DNA from: G963667145 sp963676515 [NCBI: Candidatus Cloacimonadota bacterium]
GTDB lineage: Bacteria > Cloacimonadota > Cloacimonadia > G963667145
Direction: 5' to 3'
DNA: 64,000 bases
Assembly: GCA_963676515.1 (NCBI GenBank)
Contig: OY781061.1
Location: forward strand, 1,178,001-1,242,000
Both the position numbers and the translations under genes were made by a program. Each line of letters opens with the position of its first letter. Within the stretch, counting starts at the first letter, position 1. The notes beneath the pieces are model-generated. The model ran no database searches. It was not told the origin of the DNA and worked only from the letters and a program-made list of their open reading frames with translations. Below, in pieces: positions 15,944-26,117 of this stretch.

Positions 15944-17977
15944 CTATTTTCCCAGGCGGTCGTCCTCCGAGTTGCTTTGTTTGAGGATATTACTCACTTC
16001 CCATGCTAGATAGTCGCCCACAGTTTTTTTGAAATCTTGCAGAGTTGGTCTGGTGTCTATCTTTTGATGATGACCGTAATTCCAATCTTCTCCATTATCG
16101 GTGATTACATCCATCGCTACCTGTTTTGGCAAGTCCCACAACTCTTTGGATACATTTGCAGTTACACCATTTTTGTAAATTTCTATGATGTCTTTGTAGC
16201 GTTGCATAGGCTTGTCTATTTCGTTCAGCCCTCGTCCCGTGCGTTTGTAGCCGTCCACCCGAAAGTCGATAAATTTCACTTGTTTAGCGTAATCGTGCGT
16301 TTTGCCAGTGTGTTCTACCACATAGATAGAAGTTTGCACGCCTGCCATCGGTTGGAAGAGGTCAACGGGCATTTTGATGCTGGCGAGCAGTTGATTTTGG
16401 CTGAGTATCGATTTACAACTTCTCACGCCTTTGCCATTGCCAGCAGAGTCTTGGATGATGATAGCAGCTTTGCCGCCGATTTGCATATGCTCCAGCCCAA
16501 ATCTGATGAATGGCATACCGTTTTCTTTAAAGCTAAACGGAGGATTGAGCAGGAGCCTGTCGGCGTTGAACTCTTGGTAAAGCTCCTGCGGTTCGTTGAA
16601 AGATGAGCCTTTTCGGATGTTGCTAGAGCCATCGCCTCGTAAAATCATATTTGTAGATGCCAGTGTGAACATCTCGGCGTTAAGCTCCACACCGAGTAGC
16701 TGTTCTTTTTTTATTTGCTTTATTTTATCATTCGCTTTTTTGGTTCCTTTGCCATATTTTTGTTCGGCAAGTTCTATCATTAGCTCCATCGATGAGATTA
16801 GAAATCCCGCTGAACCTGTGGCTAAATCCATAACTTTGGAGTTTTCGTCCACTTCCAAGATTTGAGTCATCATCTTGGTAACATAAGGCGGAGTGAGGAC
16901 AATCCCAATCTCTTTGCCATCGCCCAAAGCGTATTTCAAAAATTCGGAATACATTTCGCCCATTATGTCCAGATGCCCACTCATAGATTCGATAGACAAA
17001 AAGATGTTTTCATAGATATAGGTGAAAATTTGTTTATTTATACTTGCATTTTCGGGTAATAATTTAGCCACAATCTTATCTAACTCTGTTTTTTTGTCGC
17101 GGTCGGTGTCTTTGCTTATTTCCTTAAAAGATGACATCATCAAATCTCTTTTACTTTGAGGGATTTCTTTGTTTTTCAGGTAGTTTTCCAGATGTGTTAT
17201 GATGGTGTCGCCGTCTCTTTGTTTGTCGAGGTCGACACCTTTTAGGTCGTCGGGTATTAAGCCTTTTTTTTGATCGGCAATATCTTGCATTGCCAAGAGC
17301 ATACTCGAAACATACAAAACCCTCTGTGGAGCGGTGATAGCGTGGTTGTGCATCAGTTTGTTCAGCTTTTTGGCATACTCTTGTAATTTAGCTCGTGAAT
17401 CGATTAAGATTTTGTGCTTTTCGTTTTCGGTAAGTTTTACCGCTTTGTAAAATTCCGCAAAAGATTTTTTGGATTCTAAAAAATCTAAGGTGGTGTAGCT
17501 CTCGATAAATTTGTAAGTTTCGTCCGTAGAGCCAAAAACATAATAAACTTTTATGCTAACATTTTCCGCATTGTCCCCAGCGATACCGATTGCGATTGCT
17601 TCTTTGTATTTTTTGCTCATAAGAGCACACTGTGCATAGTGGATTGCTCCATTTACAGCGAAGTTTTTCACAGACTTTATGTCGTTCTTTACTTTTTCGC
17701 CATTACTGGATAATAGTTTGTTAAGCCCTAATTTGTTTTCAATTAAAACGGGTATTTTTTCATAAGTTTCAAGCTCGAAGTCGGGCTTCCAAGACTTGCC
17801 TTTTTCTTTTTCTCCTGCTTGTTCCAGTTCTATCCGTTTAAGTTTTACCCCTTCTTGGATGGCATCTTTAAGATATTCACTCATTGCAGATTCTACAGTA
17901 TAATTACTCTGTTTTATTCTTGCAAACTCCGATTTTACCCAGTCGTTTACCTTGTCTTCTAATTTCCAGTTTTTCAT
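15944..17977 (-). CDS. Combined restriction endonuclease/N6-adenine methyltransferase (type IIB/BcgI-like)
   Basis: A 677-residue protein. The N-terminal domain has K-P-D-F (PD at 65-66) and L-I-E-N-K (E80, K82), a PD-(D/E)xK nuclease core. The middle and C-terminal domain is an HsdM/N6_Mtase methylase with motif I D-L-A-T-G-S-A-G-F-L near residue 385 and motif IV N-P-P-F near 477. Having nuclease and methylase in one chain, with a separate S subunit and no HsdR helicase, matches type IIB systems such as BcgI. The start ATG has AAAGGA upstream. A TTGACA lies at 18071-18066 on this strand. The methylase call is certain; the nuclease call rests on the motif. Confidence 0.85.
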   Translation of the reverse strand: MKNWKLEDKVNDWVKSEFARIKQSNYTVESAMSEYLKDAIQEGVKLKRIELEQAGEKEKGKSWKPDFELETYEKIPVLIENKLGLNKLLSSNGEKVKNDIKSVKNFAVNGAIHYAQCALMSKKYKEAIAIGIAGDNAENVSIKVYYVFGSTDETYKFIESYTTLDFLESKKSFAEFYKAVKLTENEKHKILIDSRAKLQEYAKKLNKLMHNHAITAPQRVLYVSSMLLAMQDIADQKKGLIPDDLKGVDLDKQRDGDTIITHLENYLKNKEIPQSKRDLMMSSFKEISKDTDRDKKTELDKIVAKLLPENASINKQIFTYIYENIFLSIESMSGHLDIMGEMYSEFLKYALGDGKEIGIVLTPPYVTKMMTQILEVDENSKVMDLATGSAGFLISSMELMIELAEQKYGKGTKKANDKIKQIKKEQLLGVELNAEMFTLASTNMILRGDGSSNIRKGSSFNEPQELYQEFNADRLLLNPPFSFKENGMPFIRFGLEHMQIGGKAAIIIQDSAGNGKGVRSCKSILSQNQLLASIKMPVDLFQPMAGVQTSIYVVEHTGKTHDYAKQVKFIDFRVDGYKRTGRGLNEIDKPMQRYKDIIEIYKNGVTANVSKELWDLPKQVAMDVITDNGEDWNYGHHQKIDTRPTLQDFKKTVGDYLAWEVSNILKQSNSEDDRLGK

Positions 17978-18678
17978 TTGTTCAAAATCCTTTATAAATT
18001 TGCAATCATTTGTGTTTTATTATCTTATTATCAAGTTTTCCCCACATTCTTTTAGCCTAGCTAGCTGTCAAGTTCAATTCTGGCTGTGAGTTTCGCTCAC
18101 AGTTAAGAGTTAATTTCCATTTTTAGCATTATTGCCAGAATGGATTCCCGTTTTCACGGGAATGAGGTTTGGTGGGCAGGAATAAGGATTGGTGGGAACG
18201 CAAATTTGATAGTGAGATAAAGCGGAGCTGGTGGGTGCTTCCTTGCGTTTCTTCCTCATTCCCTCAGAAGCGGGAATCCACGGGCGGGATTAGGCTAGTA
18301 AATACATAAAGCAGGAAGCGTGAAATTCGTTGACCGCCCTGAGCTTACGCTGGTGTGCTATGTGCTATATCACATTTGAAAAGACAGTTGTGATTTATAG
18401 CACAAGACTGACAGCGTGCGAAGAAGGTTTAGAATTTAGCTTTCGGCTTTGGTATTTTGATTTTTTCTTTCGTTACATTTATTTTTGCTCAGGCAAAAAG
18501 AAAGGTAAATCACTCTGATAAGAGAGCAAGCAAAGAAGAACTACGCCTTACTTGAAACCCGTGTGTCAAACTGTAAACCTTTGTAGGCTATTTTGGTGTA
18601 ATGGCTTTTTGTGAAAGGTCGTCTTATTGTGGAGGCAAACATCCAAAGGGATAGAAGCGAGTAAAGAGTAAAAAACTA
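17978..18678. repeat. Repeat mosaic between the RM system and butyrate kinase, no gene
   Basis: No gene is visible. There is a short hairpin ctgtgag/ctcacag (18084-18102), the palindromes attcccgttttcacgggaat (18144-18163) and an imperfect one at 18258-18277, and then, in the opposite orientation to the other islands, the modules found at 39.0 and 39.5 kb (aaagcaggaagcgtgaaatt at about 18308, the cruciform at 18347-18417, and gcgtgcgaagaaggtttaga near 18414). An open frame at 18330-18518 is only the repeat read through. Confidence 0.75.
18347..18417. repeat. Long cruciform/hairpin, copy C (inverted orientation)
   Basis: Outer arms acgctg/cagcgt and inner arms gtgctatatcaca (18362-18374) and tgtgatttatagcac (ending 18403) form a long stem. 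It corresponds to the hairpins at 38983-39051 and 39480-39548, but reversed, and has different yet still pairing bases in the inner arm. Confidence 0.7.
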
Positions 18679-18679
18679 G

Positions 18680-18709
18680 TTGACATATATCAACTAAAGC
18701 CAAAGGTTG
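18680..18709 (+). promoter_or_regulatory. Putative promoter and operator of buk
   Basis: TTGACA (18680-18685) and TTG (18707-18709) span 30 bp, one more than the other copies, with AGGTTG at the end as in the ilvN and 40181 promoters. An inverted repeat gttga-catata-tcaac (18679-18694) overlaps the TTGACA box and could be a repressor site. Confidence 0.45.
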
Positions 18710-18740
18710 GAGAAAATCCTTATAAATAGGAGGAGAAAAA

Positions 18741-19814
18741 ATGAGTAAGAAAGCTCTTGTTATCAATCCTGGTTCTACTTCGACGAAGATAGCCATTTAT
18801 GATGAAAGCGGTGAACTTTTTGAAAGTACCATTAGGCATAAAAGTAGCGAGCTGTCGCAGTTTGAGGGTGTGATGCAGCAGGCTGATTTTCGGAAGAAGC
18901 TGATATTGCAGACAGTGGCAGAAGCGGGAATGAGGATGGAGGATATGGCGGTGGTAGTGGGGCGTGGAGGTTTGGTGCGAGCTGTGCCGGGTGGAGTGTA
19001 TCGTGTGAATCAGAAGATGCTGGACGATCTGGCGACCGATAAGCTCTGGGGGCGGATGCACGCTTCCAATTTGGGTGCTTCGTTGGCGAAGTCGCTGGCA
19101 GACTCTGTGGGATTGCCTAGCTATATCGCGGACCCTGTGACAGTGGATGAGATGAGCCCGACAGCCAAAATTTCTGGCGTGCCAGAGATTAGCAGGCATT
19201 CACTGTTTCATGCTCTGAATATTCGGGCGTGCATCAGGAAAGTGGCTACAGATATGGGGAAATCGATGGAGGAGTGCAATTTCGTGGCGATCCATATGGG
19301 CGGAGGAATATCGGTGGTGTCTGTGGTGCATGGCAGGTGTGTGGATGTGAATAACGGCTTGCTGGGGATGGGACCGTTTTCTCCACAGAGGGCAGGTTCT
19401 TTGCCTCTAGGCGACTTGTTGGATATGGCTTACTCTGGCAAATACACTTTGCAGGAGATGGAGCATAAGCTGACAAAAGAGAGCGGGTTGATAGGCTACC
19501 TCGGCACTGACGATGGGCAAGAGATAGCCAAGAGGATAGAGAGCGGAGACGAGAGAGCGGAGTTCATCTTGCGGGCGTTTGCTTACCATATTGCCAAAGA
19601 GGCTGGAGCGTCTGCAGCGGTGCTAAAGGGCAAGGTGGATGGCGTGATATATACGGGAGGATTGGCGTATTCCAAGTTGGTGCTCTCTTATTTGCAGGAG
19701 CATCTGAGCTTTTTGGGCAAGCAGATAGAGATTCCCGGAGAGATGGAGATGCAGGCTTTGGGCTTTGGTGGATTGCGTGTGGTGAATGGCGAAGAAGAGG
19801 CGAGAGAGTATTGA
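18741..19814 (+). CDS. buk: Butyrate kinase
   Basis: A 357-residue ASKHA-fold acyl kinase with N-P-G-S-T-S-T-K at the N-terminus (phosphate loop), H-M-G-G-G-I-S-V-V in the middle and G-V-I-Y-T-G-G-L near the end. It converts butyryl-phosphate and ADP to butyrate and ATP, or works on branched-chain acids; the two cannot be separated by sequence alone. A strong ribosome binding site (AGGAGG) lies before the ATG. No phosphotransbutyrylase gene is adjacent. It converges with the ilv-leu operon across a shared terminator. Confidence 0.92.
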   Translation: MSKKALVINPGSTSTKIAIYDESGELFESTIRHKSSELSQFEGVMQQADFRKKLILQTVAEAGMRMEDMAVVVGRGGLVRAVPGGVYRVNQKMLDDLATDKLWGRMHASNLGASLAKSLADSVGLPSYIADPVTVDEMSPTAKISGVPEISRHSLFHALNIRACIRKVATDMGKSMEECNFVAIHMGGGISVVSVVHGRCVDVNNGLLGMGPFSPQRAGSLPLGDLLDMAYSGKYTLQEMEHKLTKESGLIGYLGTDDGQEIAKRIESGDERAEFILRAFAYHIAKEAGASAAVLKGKVDGVIYTGGLAYSKLVLSYLQEHLSFLGKQIEIPGEMEMQALGFGGLRVVNGEEEAREY

Positions 19815-19842
19815 GCTGATTTGCCCAGAAAAAGACAAATAA

Positions 19843-19882
19843 AAGCCCCAAAAGATTTTTTCTAAAGGGGCTTATTTTTTTA
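19843..19882. terminator. Bidirectional terminator between buk and ilvB
   Basis: A 7-bp GC-rich stem, aagcccc (19843-19849) and ggggctt (19867-19873), has a T-rich tail on each side. It ends the convergent buk (+) and ilvB (-) transcripts. Confidence 0.85.
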
Positions 19883-21541
19883 TTTGGTCATCGCTTTTTC
19901 TATCGCTTTGCCCGGAGGCACCATAGGGTAAACGCATTCGTCGATGTCTATCTTGCAGTGCAATAGTGCCGGCCCTGAGCAAGAGATGAACTTTTGCATG
20001 GTGGAGTCTAGCTTGTCGCTCTTGTCCAGATGATAGTATGCGAAATCGTAGGCGTCAGCGAGTTTGTCCCAGTGTGGTCCTCGCTCCAGCGTGGTGGCAG
20101 AGTAGCGTTTGTCGAAGAACAGCGTTTGCCATTGTCGCACCATTCCCAGAGTGCCGTTGTCGATTAGGAGTATCTTGATGGGCAAATCGTAAGCTGTTAC
20201 CGTGGAGAGCTCGTGGAGGTTCATGCGGAACGATCCGTCGCCTGTGACCAAGATGACGGGTGTATCGGGGAAGGCAACTTGTGCACCGATGGCTGCTCCG
20301 AGTCCGAAGCCCATGGTGCCTAAACCACCTGAGGTGATGAACTTGCGGGGCTCGTCGAACTTGTAGTATTGGGCTGTCCACAGCTGATGTTGCCCTACAT
20401 CTGTGGTAACGATGCTCTCTCGTGGTGCAGTTTGGCTCATCTTGCTCAAGATGGCTTGAGGTGTGAGCCTGTCGCTGGCAGGTGGCAGAGTGATGTCGTA
20501 TTTTTCTTTGAGTGCTAAGATGGTTTTGTTCCACTCCAGATTTTCTTTGGGTGCTACCAGCTCTGTGAGCTCTTCCAAGATTTTGCTAGCATCTCCGACG
20601 AGGTTTGTGGCACAGAGGACATTTTTGTCGATTTCCGACTCGTCGATGTCGATATGCACGATTTGCGTGTTTTGCAGGAATGTATCGGGATTACTGGTGA
20701 CGCGGTCGCTAAATCTGGCACCGACTGCTAGCACCAGATCGCTCTGCTGGATAGCCACATTGGTGAATTTGGTGCCGTGCATCCCCACAAGCCCTGTGTA
20801 GTAAGGGTAATCGGGGTCGATAGAGCCGAGTCCCATTAGGCTGGAGGTCGCTGGGCTGTTGATTTTTTTCACGAATTTGTTCAGAGCTTTTGCCGCTTGG
20901 GGATTGTTCACTCCGCCGCCGAAATATATGTAAGGTCTTTGGCAATTGTTAATTTTTTGAGCGACTTCTACCAGCTGGGATTTTTGGGGATGAGGAATTT
21001 CCATAGGAATGATGTTTGGTGATTTGTACTCGACTTCTTGCAGAGCTACATCTTTGGGGATGTCGATTAACACCGCTCCTTTGCGTCCTGAGCTAGCTAT
21101 CAAGAAAGCTTTTTTCACGATTTTCGCCAGATATTTGGCGTCTTTCACAAAGTAGTTGTATTTGGTGATGCCGATGGTGATGCCCACGATGTCCACTTCT
21201 TGGAAGCTGTCTTTGCCGATTAGCGAGAGAGGTACATTGCTGGTGATGGCTATGATGGGGCTGGAGTCGATGTGGGCGGTGGCGATACCAGTGACCAGGT
21301 TAGTAGAGCCGGGTCCCGATGTTGCTAGGCACACTCCGACTTTGCCCGTAGTCCTTGCGTAGGCATCGGCTGCGTGGGCAGCGTTTTGCTCGTGTGAGGG
21401 GAGTATATTGGTGATTTTGTCTTGGTTCTTGTAAAGCTCGTCGTACAAAGGCAAGGCAGTGCCACCAGGATAGCCGAAAACCGTATCGACACCTTCTTCT
21501 ATCAAGGTTTTTATTACTATTTGTGCTCCTGTTAATTTCAT
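19880..21541 (-). CDS. ilvB: Acetolactate synthase, large (catalytic) subunit
   Basis: A thiamine-diphosphate enzyme of 553 residues that joins two pyruvates (valine/leucine) or pyruvate and 2-oxobutyrate (isoleucine). Visible: G-Y-P-G-G-T-A-L-P with the activating Glu in L-P-S-H-E-Q-N-A-A-H, and the ThDP motif G-D-G-S-F-R-M-N and I-D-N-G-T-L-G-M-V-R-Q-W. The start is set at the ATG of M-K-L-T-G-A-Q; an upstream ATG at 21559 (M-Q-K-E-E-H) would place the GAGGAG ribosome site inside the gene. It is the last gene of the operon, whereas its regulatory partner ilvN is the first. Confidence 0.96.
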   Translation of the reverse strand: MKLTGAQIVIKTLIEEGVDTVFGYPGGTALPLYDELYKNQDKITNILPSHEQNAAHAADAYARTTGKVGVCLATSGPGSTNLVTGIATAHIDSSPIIAITSNVPLSLIGKDSFQEVDIVGITIGITKYNYFVKDAKYLAKIVKKAFLIASSGRKGAVLIDIPKDVALQEVEYKSPNIIPMEIPHPQKSQLVEVAQKINNCQRPYIYFGGGVNNPQAAKALNKFVKKINSPATSSLMGLGSIDPDYPYYTGLVGMHGTKFTNVAIQQSDLVLAVGARFSDRVTSNPDTFLQNTQIVHIDIDESEIDKNVLCATNLVGDASKILEELTELVAPKENLEWNKTILALKEKYDITLPPASDRLTPQAILSKMSQTAPRESIVTTDVGQHQLWTAQYYKFDEPRKFITSGGLGTMGFGLGAAIGAQVAFPDTPVILVTGDGSFRMNLHELSTVTAYDLPIKILLIDNGTLGMVRQWQTLFFDKRYSATTLERGPHWDKLADAYDFAYYHLDKSDKLDSTMQKFISCSGPALLHCKIDIDECVYPMVPPGKAIEKAMTK

Positions 21542-21562
21542 ATGCTCCTCTTTTTGCAAATT

Positions 21563-23221
21563 TTAACTTTCCAATACCGCTCCGGTATCGGCAGATTGTA
21601 CCATTTTGGCGTAGCGTGCTAGATAGCCTGTTTTTATTTTTGGCTCTTCTAGGGTCGTCTCTTTTTTCCGCTTGGCGAGTTCTGCGGCATCCACGAGGAT
21701 GTCGAGCGTGCCTTTGTGCAGGTCGATTTTGACTAAGTCTCCTTCTTGCAGATAGGCGATAGGTCCTCCTGAGGCTGCTTCGGGCGAAATATGCCCGATG
21801 GCAAGTCCGCGAGTGGCTCCCGAGAATCTGCCGTCTGTCAAGAGGGCAACATCTTTGTCGAGCCCCATACCAGCCAGTAGAGAGGTGGGCGAGAGCATCT
21901 CACGCATTCCCGGTCCGCCTTTGGGTCCTTCGTAAGCGATGGCGATCACATCGCCTTTGTGGATTTTGCCAGCGATGATAGCCGCTACACAATCTTGCTC
22001 GCTGTGGAATACCCTTGCTTTACCGGTAAACTCGAAGATGGACTTGTCCACGGCAGATTTCTTGATAACCGCACCGTTGGGAGCCAAAGAGCCTTTGAGG
22101 ATCAAGAGTCCGCCTTGCTCTGAGTGTGGGTCTTCGCTAGGGCGTATCGTGGAGAAATCTTTGTTGTGGGCGTGTTCTATCCTGCTTTGCACGCTCCCTA
22201 GCACGGTCATCAGGTGAGTGTGCAGGAGTCCTTTTTTATTCAACTCTGCCATCACAGCACCTATGCCACCTGCTCTGTCGAGGTCTTCGATGTGCTTGTC
22301 GCCAGATGGCGATAGCTTGCAGAGGTTCGGCGTTTTGGCGCTGATTTGGTTTACTTTGTCCAATGAGATGTTGACATCGGCTTCTTTGGCGATAGCTGGC
22401 AGGTGCAGGATCGAGTTGGTACTGCATCCCAGTGCCATATCTACAGCCAGAGCGTTCTCGAAGGCGAGTTCGCTCATGATCTCTTTGGGCAAGATGTTGT
22501 GCTCCAGCAGATGCATAATGCGGTAGCCAGTCTCTTTAGCTAGGCGGATTCTCTTGCTATACACAGCTGGCACGGTGGCAGCTCCGGGCAATGACATCCC
22601 GATAGCTTCCGTCAGGCAGTTCATGGAGTTGGCAGTGAACATCCCCGAGCATGAGCCACAAGTCGGACAGCTCTCGTCTTCGTACTCTTTGAGTTTGGCT
22701 GCGTCGATTTTGTTGGAGTTGAATAGTCCGACCGCCTCGAAAGTGGATGCCAAGCTAATGGCTTTGTTGTCGAGCCTGCCAGCGAGCATCGGGCCGCCCG
22801 AGATGAAGATAGCTGGTAAGTTCAGTCTGGCGGCTGCCATGAGCATCCCAGGGACTATCTTGTCGCAATTGGGGATGAACACGAGAGCATCGAAGCCGTG
22901 GGCTCTTGCCATTATCTCTACGGAGTCGGCGATGATCTCGCGGGAGACTAACGAGTAGTGCATCCCTTGGTGTCCCATAGCGATACCGTCGCACACGCCG
23001 ATGGTGTTGAACTCTATGGGCGTGCCACCAGCGGCTAGGACGCCTGCTTTCACAGCGGAGGCTATCTTGTCTAGCTCTGTGTGTCCGGGCACTATTTCGT
23101 TTTTGGAATTTACTATGCCGATTAGTGGTCTTTCTATTTCTCTATCGGTGTAGCCACAAGCTTTCATCAAACTTCTGTGAGGAGTCTTATCGCTACCTTT
23201 TTTTACAACATCGCTTTTCAT
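21563..23221 (-). CDS. ilvD: Dihydroxy-acid dehydratase
   Basis: A 552-residue enzyme that removes water from 2,3-dihydroxy acids in valine and isoleucine synthesis. Cluster and metal ligands are visible in [17 protein letters not shown] and [12 protein letters not shown]. Length and motifs are those of the IlvD/Edd family, and the operon decides for IlvD over Edd. It lies 16 bp after leuB and 21 bp before the ilvB start. Confidence 0.97.
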   Translation of the reverse strand: MKSDVVKKGSDKTPHRSLMKACGYTDREIERPLIGIVNSKNEIVPGHTELDKIASAVKAGVLAAGGTPIEFNTIGVCDGIAMGHQGMHYSLVSREIIADSVEIMARAHGFDALVFIPNCDKIVPGMLMAAARLNLPAIFISGGPMLAGRLDNKAISLASTFEAVGLFNSNKIDAAKLKEYEDESCPTCGSCSGMFTANSMNCLTEAIGMSLPGAATVPAVYSKRIRLAKETGYRIMHLLEHNILPKEIMSELAFENALAVDMALGCSTNSILHLPAIAKEADVNISLDKVNQISAKTPNLCKLSPSGDKHIEDLDRAGGIGAVMAELNKKGLLHTHLMTVLGSVQSRIEHAHNKDFSTIRPSEDPHSEQGGLLILKGSLAPNGAVIKKSAVDKSIFEFTGKARVFHSEQDCVAAIIAGKIHKGDVIAIAYEGPKGGPGMREMLSPTSLLAGMGLDKDVALLTDGRFSGATRGLAIGHISPEAASGGPIAYLQEGDLVKIDLHKGTLDILVDAAELAKRKKETTLEEPKIKTGYLARYAKMVQSADTGAVLES

Positions 23222-23237
23222 ATCTTCACCTTAATTT

Positions 23238-24359
23238 CTAAATGTTTTCTGCTACTAAATCTCCCATCTGGGTCGTTCCCACCACTTTCGGGGAGTTTGT
23301 GCGACAAAGTTTGCTCCACCATGTTTCACAAACTTTTTGTTGTTGCGTCGCTTTTTGGGAATCTGTAGCGATATCTTGGGTGCGGTAACCGAGCTCCAAG
23401 ACTTTGGTTACAGCGTTTTCTATGCTTTGGGCTTCTTGCTCTAGGTCAAAGCTGTGGCGGAGCATCATGGCGATAGAGAGGATGGTAGCCAAGGGGTTGG
23501 CTTTGTTTTGTCCTGCGATGTCGGGAGCTGAGCCATGGATGGGCTCGTAGAGTCCGAACTTGCCTGTGCTCACGGATGAGGACGGCAGCATGCCGATGCT
23601 ACCTGTGAGCATTGAGGATTGGTCGGAGAGGATGTCGCCGAACATATTGCCTGTGACCAGCACATCGAATTGCGACGGATTGCGGACGAGTTGCATAGCG
23701 GCGTTGTCCACATACATATGCACCAGCTCCACTTCGGGGAACTCTTGGTGGACTTTTTCTACGGTTCTTCGCCAGAGGCGGGAGGAGTCCAGAACATTGG
23801 CTTTGTCCACGCTGGTAACTTTGTTGTTTCTCTTTTTAGCCATCTGGAACGCTAAACGGGCGATTCTCTCTACCTCGCTTGTGGTGTAGAGCAAAGTGTC
23901 GTAGGCACTATCGCCAGTGTCTGCTCGCTTGCCAAAATAGATGCCACCAGTTAATTCGCGGATAATCATGATGTCGATGCCTTGCTTGGCGATTTCTTCT
24001 TTTAGTAGGCAAGATTTGTAGAGAGCTTGGTGCATTTTGGAGGGTCTGATATTGGCGAAAAGTCCCAGCTCTTTGCGGATTTTCAAAAGTCCAGCTTCGG
24101 GGCGGTTATCGCCTTTCAGGTTGTCCCACTTGGGTCCACCCACAGCACCCAGCAGCACAGCGTCGGCGTTTTTGCAGATGTCGATAGTTTTTTGGGGCAG
24201 AGGGTTGTTCTCGGCATCCAGAGCTTCGCCACCTATAGGTGCGTATTCGTAGGAGAACTTTTTCCCGAACTTTTCACCGACTTTGTCCAAAACTTTCAGA
24301 GCTTCCCTTACGATGTCGGGACCGACACCATCACCTTTTAAAACAGCTATTTTCATCAT
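23238..24359 (-). CDS. leuB: 3-isopropylmalate dehydrogenase
   Basis: A 373-residue NAD-dependent enzyme oxidising 3-isopropylmalate in leucine synthesis. The N-terminus [25 protein letters not shown] (substrate loop) and G-S-A-P-D-I-A-G-Q near the C-terminus are typical. The start is put at 24359 because AAGGAG lies 7 bp upstream and the ATG overlaps the leuD stop (ATGA); the frame is open further upstream but only as leuD read in another frame. The C-terminal 30 residues extend slightly beyond the usual end. Confidence 0.97.
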   Translation of the reverse strand: MMKIAVLKGDGVGPDIVREALKVLDKVGEKFGKKFSYEYAPIGGEALDAENNPLPQKTIDICKNADAVLLGAVGGPKWDNLKGDNRPEAGLLKIRKELGLFANIRPSKMHQALYKSCLLKEEIAKQGIDIMIIRELTGGIYFGKRADTGDSAYDTLLYTTSEVERIARLAFQMAKKRNNKVTSVDKANVLDSSRLWRRTVEKVHQEFPEVELVHMYVDNAAMQLVRNPSQFDVLVTGNMFGDILSDQSSMLTGSIGMLPSSSVSTGKFGLYEPIHGSAPDIAGQNKANPLATILSIAMMLRHSFDLEQEAQSIENAVTKVLELGYRTQDIATDSQKATQQQKVCETWWSKLCRTNSPKVVGTTQMGDLVAENI

Positions 24360-24835
24360 TTTTTGCTCCTTAATTTGTTCATCAATCCGCCATCGGCGAT
24401 GATCTCTTGCATAAACTTGGGGAAAGGCATCGCTTGGTATTTTTTCCCTGAGGTAAGATTTTCGATTTTGCCAGTTGCCAGCTCGACTTTTAGGTTGTCG
24501 CCCGACTTTATTTCTTGGGCAGCTGCTTCGCATTCCAAGATAGGCAAGCCGATATTGATGGCGTTGCGGTAAAAGATGCGAGCGAAATTTTTGGCGATGA
24601 TGCAATAGATGCCAGAGGCACTAATAGCGATGGGTGCATGCTCACGCGATGAGCCACAGCCGAAGTTCGCACCTGCGACGATGATGTCGCCCTTTTCCAC
24701 AGTAGTGGGGAAGCTGGTGTCGATGTCTTCCATGCAATGTTTGGCAAGCTCTTGATGAGAAGATGTATTCAAAAATCTAGCGGGGATGATTACATCTGTA
24801 TCAACATTGTCGCCGTATTTATAAACTTTATTCAT
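24356..24835 (-). CDS. leuD: 3-isopropylmalate dehydratase, small subunit
   Basis: A 159-residue swivelling subunit with [14 protein letters not shown] at the start and [14 protein letters not shown], the substrate-recognition loop. Its short length puts it in the stand-alone (archaeal-type/HACN-like) LeuD group, matching the 419-residue LeuC. It pairs with LeuC to isomerise 2- to 3-isopropylmalate, and probably also citramalate. Confidence 0.96.
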   Translation of the reverse strand: MNKVYKYGDNVDTDVIIPARFLNTSSHQELAKHCMEDIDTSFPTTVEKGDIIVAGANFGCGSSREHAPIAISASGIYCIIAKNFARIFYRNAINIGLPILECEAAAQEIKSGDNLKVELATGKIENLTSGKKYQAMPFPKFMQEIIADGGLMNKLRSKK

Positions 24836-24851
24836 AATTGGCTATTTCTCC

Positions 24852-26111
24852 TTATATTTCTCTGGGGTCGGTTATCTTGCCCGTGAGTGCAGAGGCTGCG
24901 GCGACTGTGGGCGATGCCAGATATACTTCCGACTTCACATGTCCCATTCTGCCGACGAAGTTTCTGTTGGTGGTCGATACGCACCGCTCGCCAGCTGCCA
25001 AGATGCCCATATGTCCACCGAGGCACGGTCCACAAGTAGGCGTGGACACTACCGCTCCAGCTCGCACGAAATCTTGCACGAGACCTTCCTCGATAGCTTG
25101 CAGATATATTTTTTGCGTGCCGGGCAAGATGATCACTCGCACGCCTTTGGCAACTTTCTTATCTCTCATTATCGCAGCCGCTTGGCGTAAATCTTGCATC
25201 CTTCCGTTGGTGCAAGAGCCGATGACCACTTGGTCTATCTTCAGTCCCTTAGCCTGCGAGATGGTTCTGGTGTTGTCTGGCAAAAATGGAAAAGAGACGG
25301 TTGGTTCGAGTTGGGCAAGGTCGATGGTAATCTCGCGAGAATATTCGGCATCTGGGTCGGCTTGGAACTCTTGGTACTCTCTTTTGGAATGCTCTTGCAA
25401 ATACTTTCTGGTCTTATCATCCACAGGGAAAATGCCGTTTTTAGCACCCGCTTCGATAGCCATATTGGCGACGGTAAACCTGTCTTCCATACTCAATGAG
25501 GCGATTCCCTCTCCGCAGAACTCCATCGACTCGTACAACGCTCCGTCCACGCCGATCATCCCGATGATGTGCAAGATGAGGTCTTTGCCGCTTACCATCG
25601 GTTGCATCTTGCCCTTGATGATAAACTTGATTGCTGAGGGCACTTTGAACCAAGTCTCGCCTGTCGCCATGCCATACGCCATATCTGTAGAGCCGATGCC
25701 CGTGGAGAAAGCTCCCAGTGCGCCGTAGGTGCAGGTGTGAGAGTCCGCTCCGATTACCACATCTCCAGCTACCACTAGCCCTTTCTCGGGTATCAGGCAA
25801 TGCTCGATGCCCATTTCGCCCACTTCGAAGTAGTTCTCTACCATCATCTCTTTGGCGAACTCGCGAACTTTTTTGCATTGCTCGGCGGCTTTGATGTCTT
25901 TGTTGGGCGTGAAGTGATCTGGCACGATAGCCACTTTCTTCTTGTCAAAAATTTTCTTTACTCCAGCTTTGTTAAATTCATCGATAGCCACTGGAGTGGT
26001 GATGTCGTTGCCCAACACTAAGGACAATTTTGCTTCTATCAACTCGCCGGCTTTTACTTCTTGTTTCCCAGCGGCGTGGGCTAAAATTTTTTGGGTCATG
26101 GTCATTCCCAT
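24852..26111 (-). CDS. leuC: 3-isopropylmalate dehydratase, large subunit
   Basis: A 419-residue aconitase-family protein. The 4Fe-4S ligands lie in V-I-G-S-C-T-N-G-R and C-G-P-C-L-G-G-H, and the active-site region [10 protein letters not shown] is present. The length fits the shorter HacA/LeuC type. AAGGAG lies 9 bp before the ATG. It precedes leuD by 16 bp. Confidence 0.96.
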   Translation of the reverse strand: MGMTMTQKILAHAAGKQEVKAGELIEAKLSLVLGNDITTPVAIDEFNKAGVKKIFDKKKVAIVPDHFTPNKDIKAAEQCKKVREFAKEMMVENYFEVGEMGIEHCLIPEKGLVVAGDVVIGADSHTCTYGALGAFSTGIGSTDMAYGMATGETWFKVPSAIKFIIKGKMQPMVSGKDLILHIIGMIGVDGALYESMEFCGEGIASLSMEDRFTVANMAIEAGAKNGIFPVDDKTRKYLQEHSKREYQEFQADPDAEYSREITIDLAQLEPTVSFPFLPDNTRTISQAKGLKIDQVVIGSCTNGRMQDLRQAAAIMRDKKVAKGVRVIILPGTQKIYLQAIEEGLVQDFVRAGAVVSTPTCGPCLGGHMGILAAGERCVSTTNRNFVGRMGHVKSEVYLASPTVAAASALTGKITDPREI

Positions 26112-26117
26112 AATAAG

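Noticed and set aside
18330-18518. Open frame of 62 codons upstream of buk
   Set aside because: It reads through the inverted cruciform repeat found in the other islands; no ribosome site.
23238-24605. Longer leuB with about 80 extra N-terminal residues
   Set aside because: The extra part is leuD read in another frame; the true start has AAGGAG and begins with the conserved M-K-I-A-V-L-K-G.
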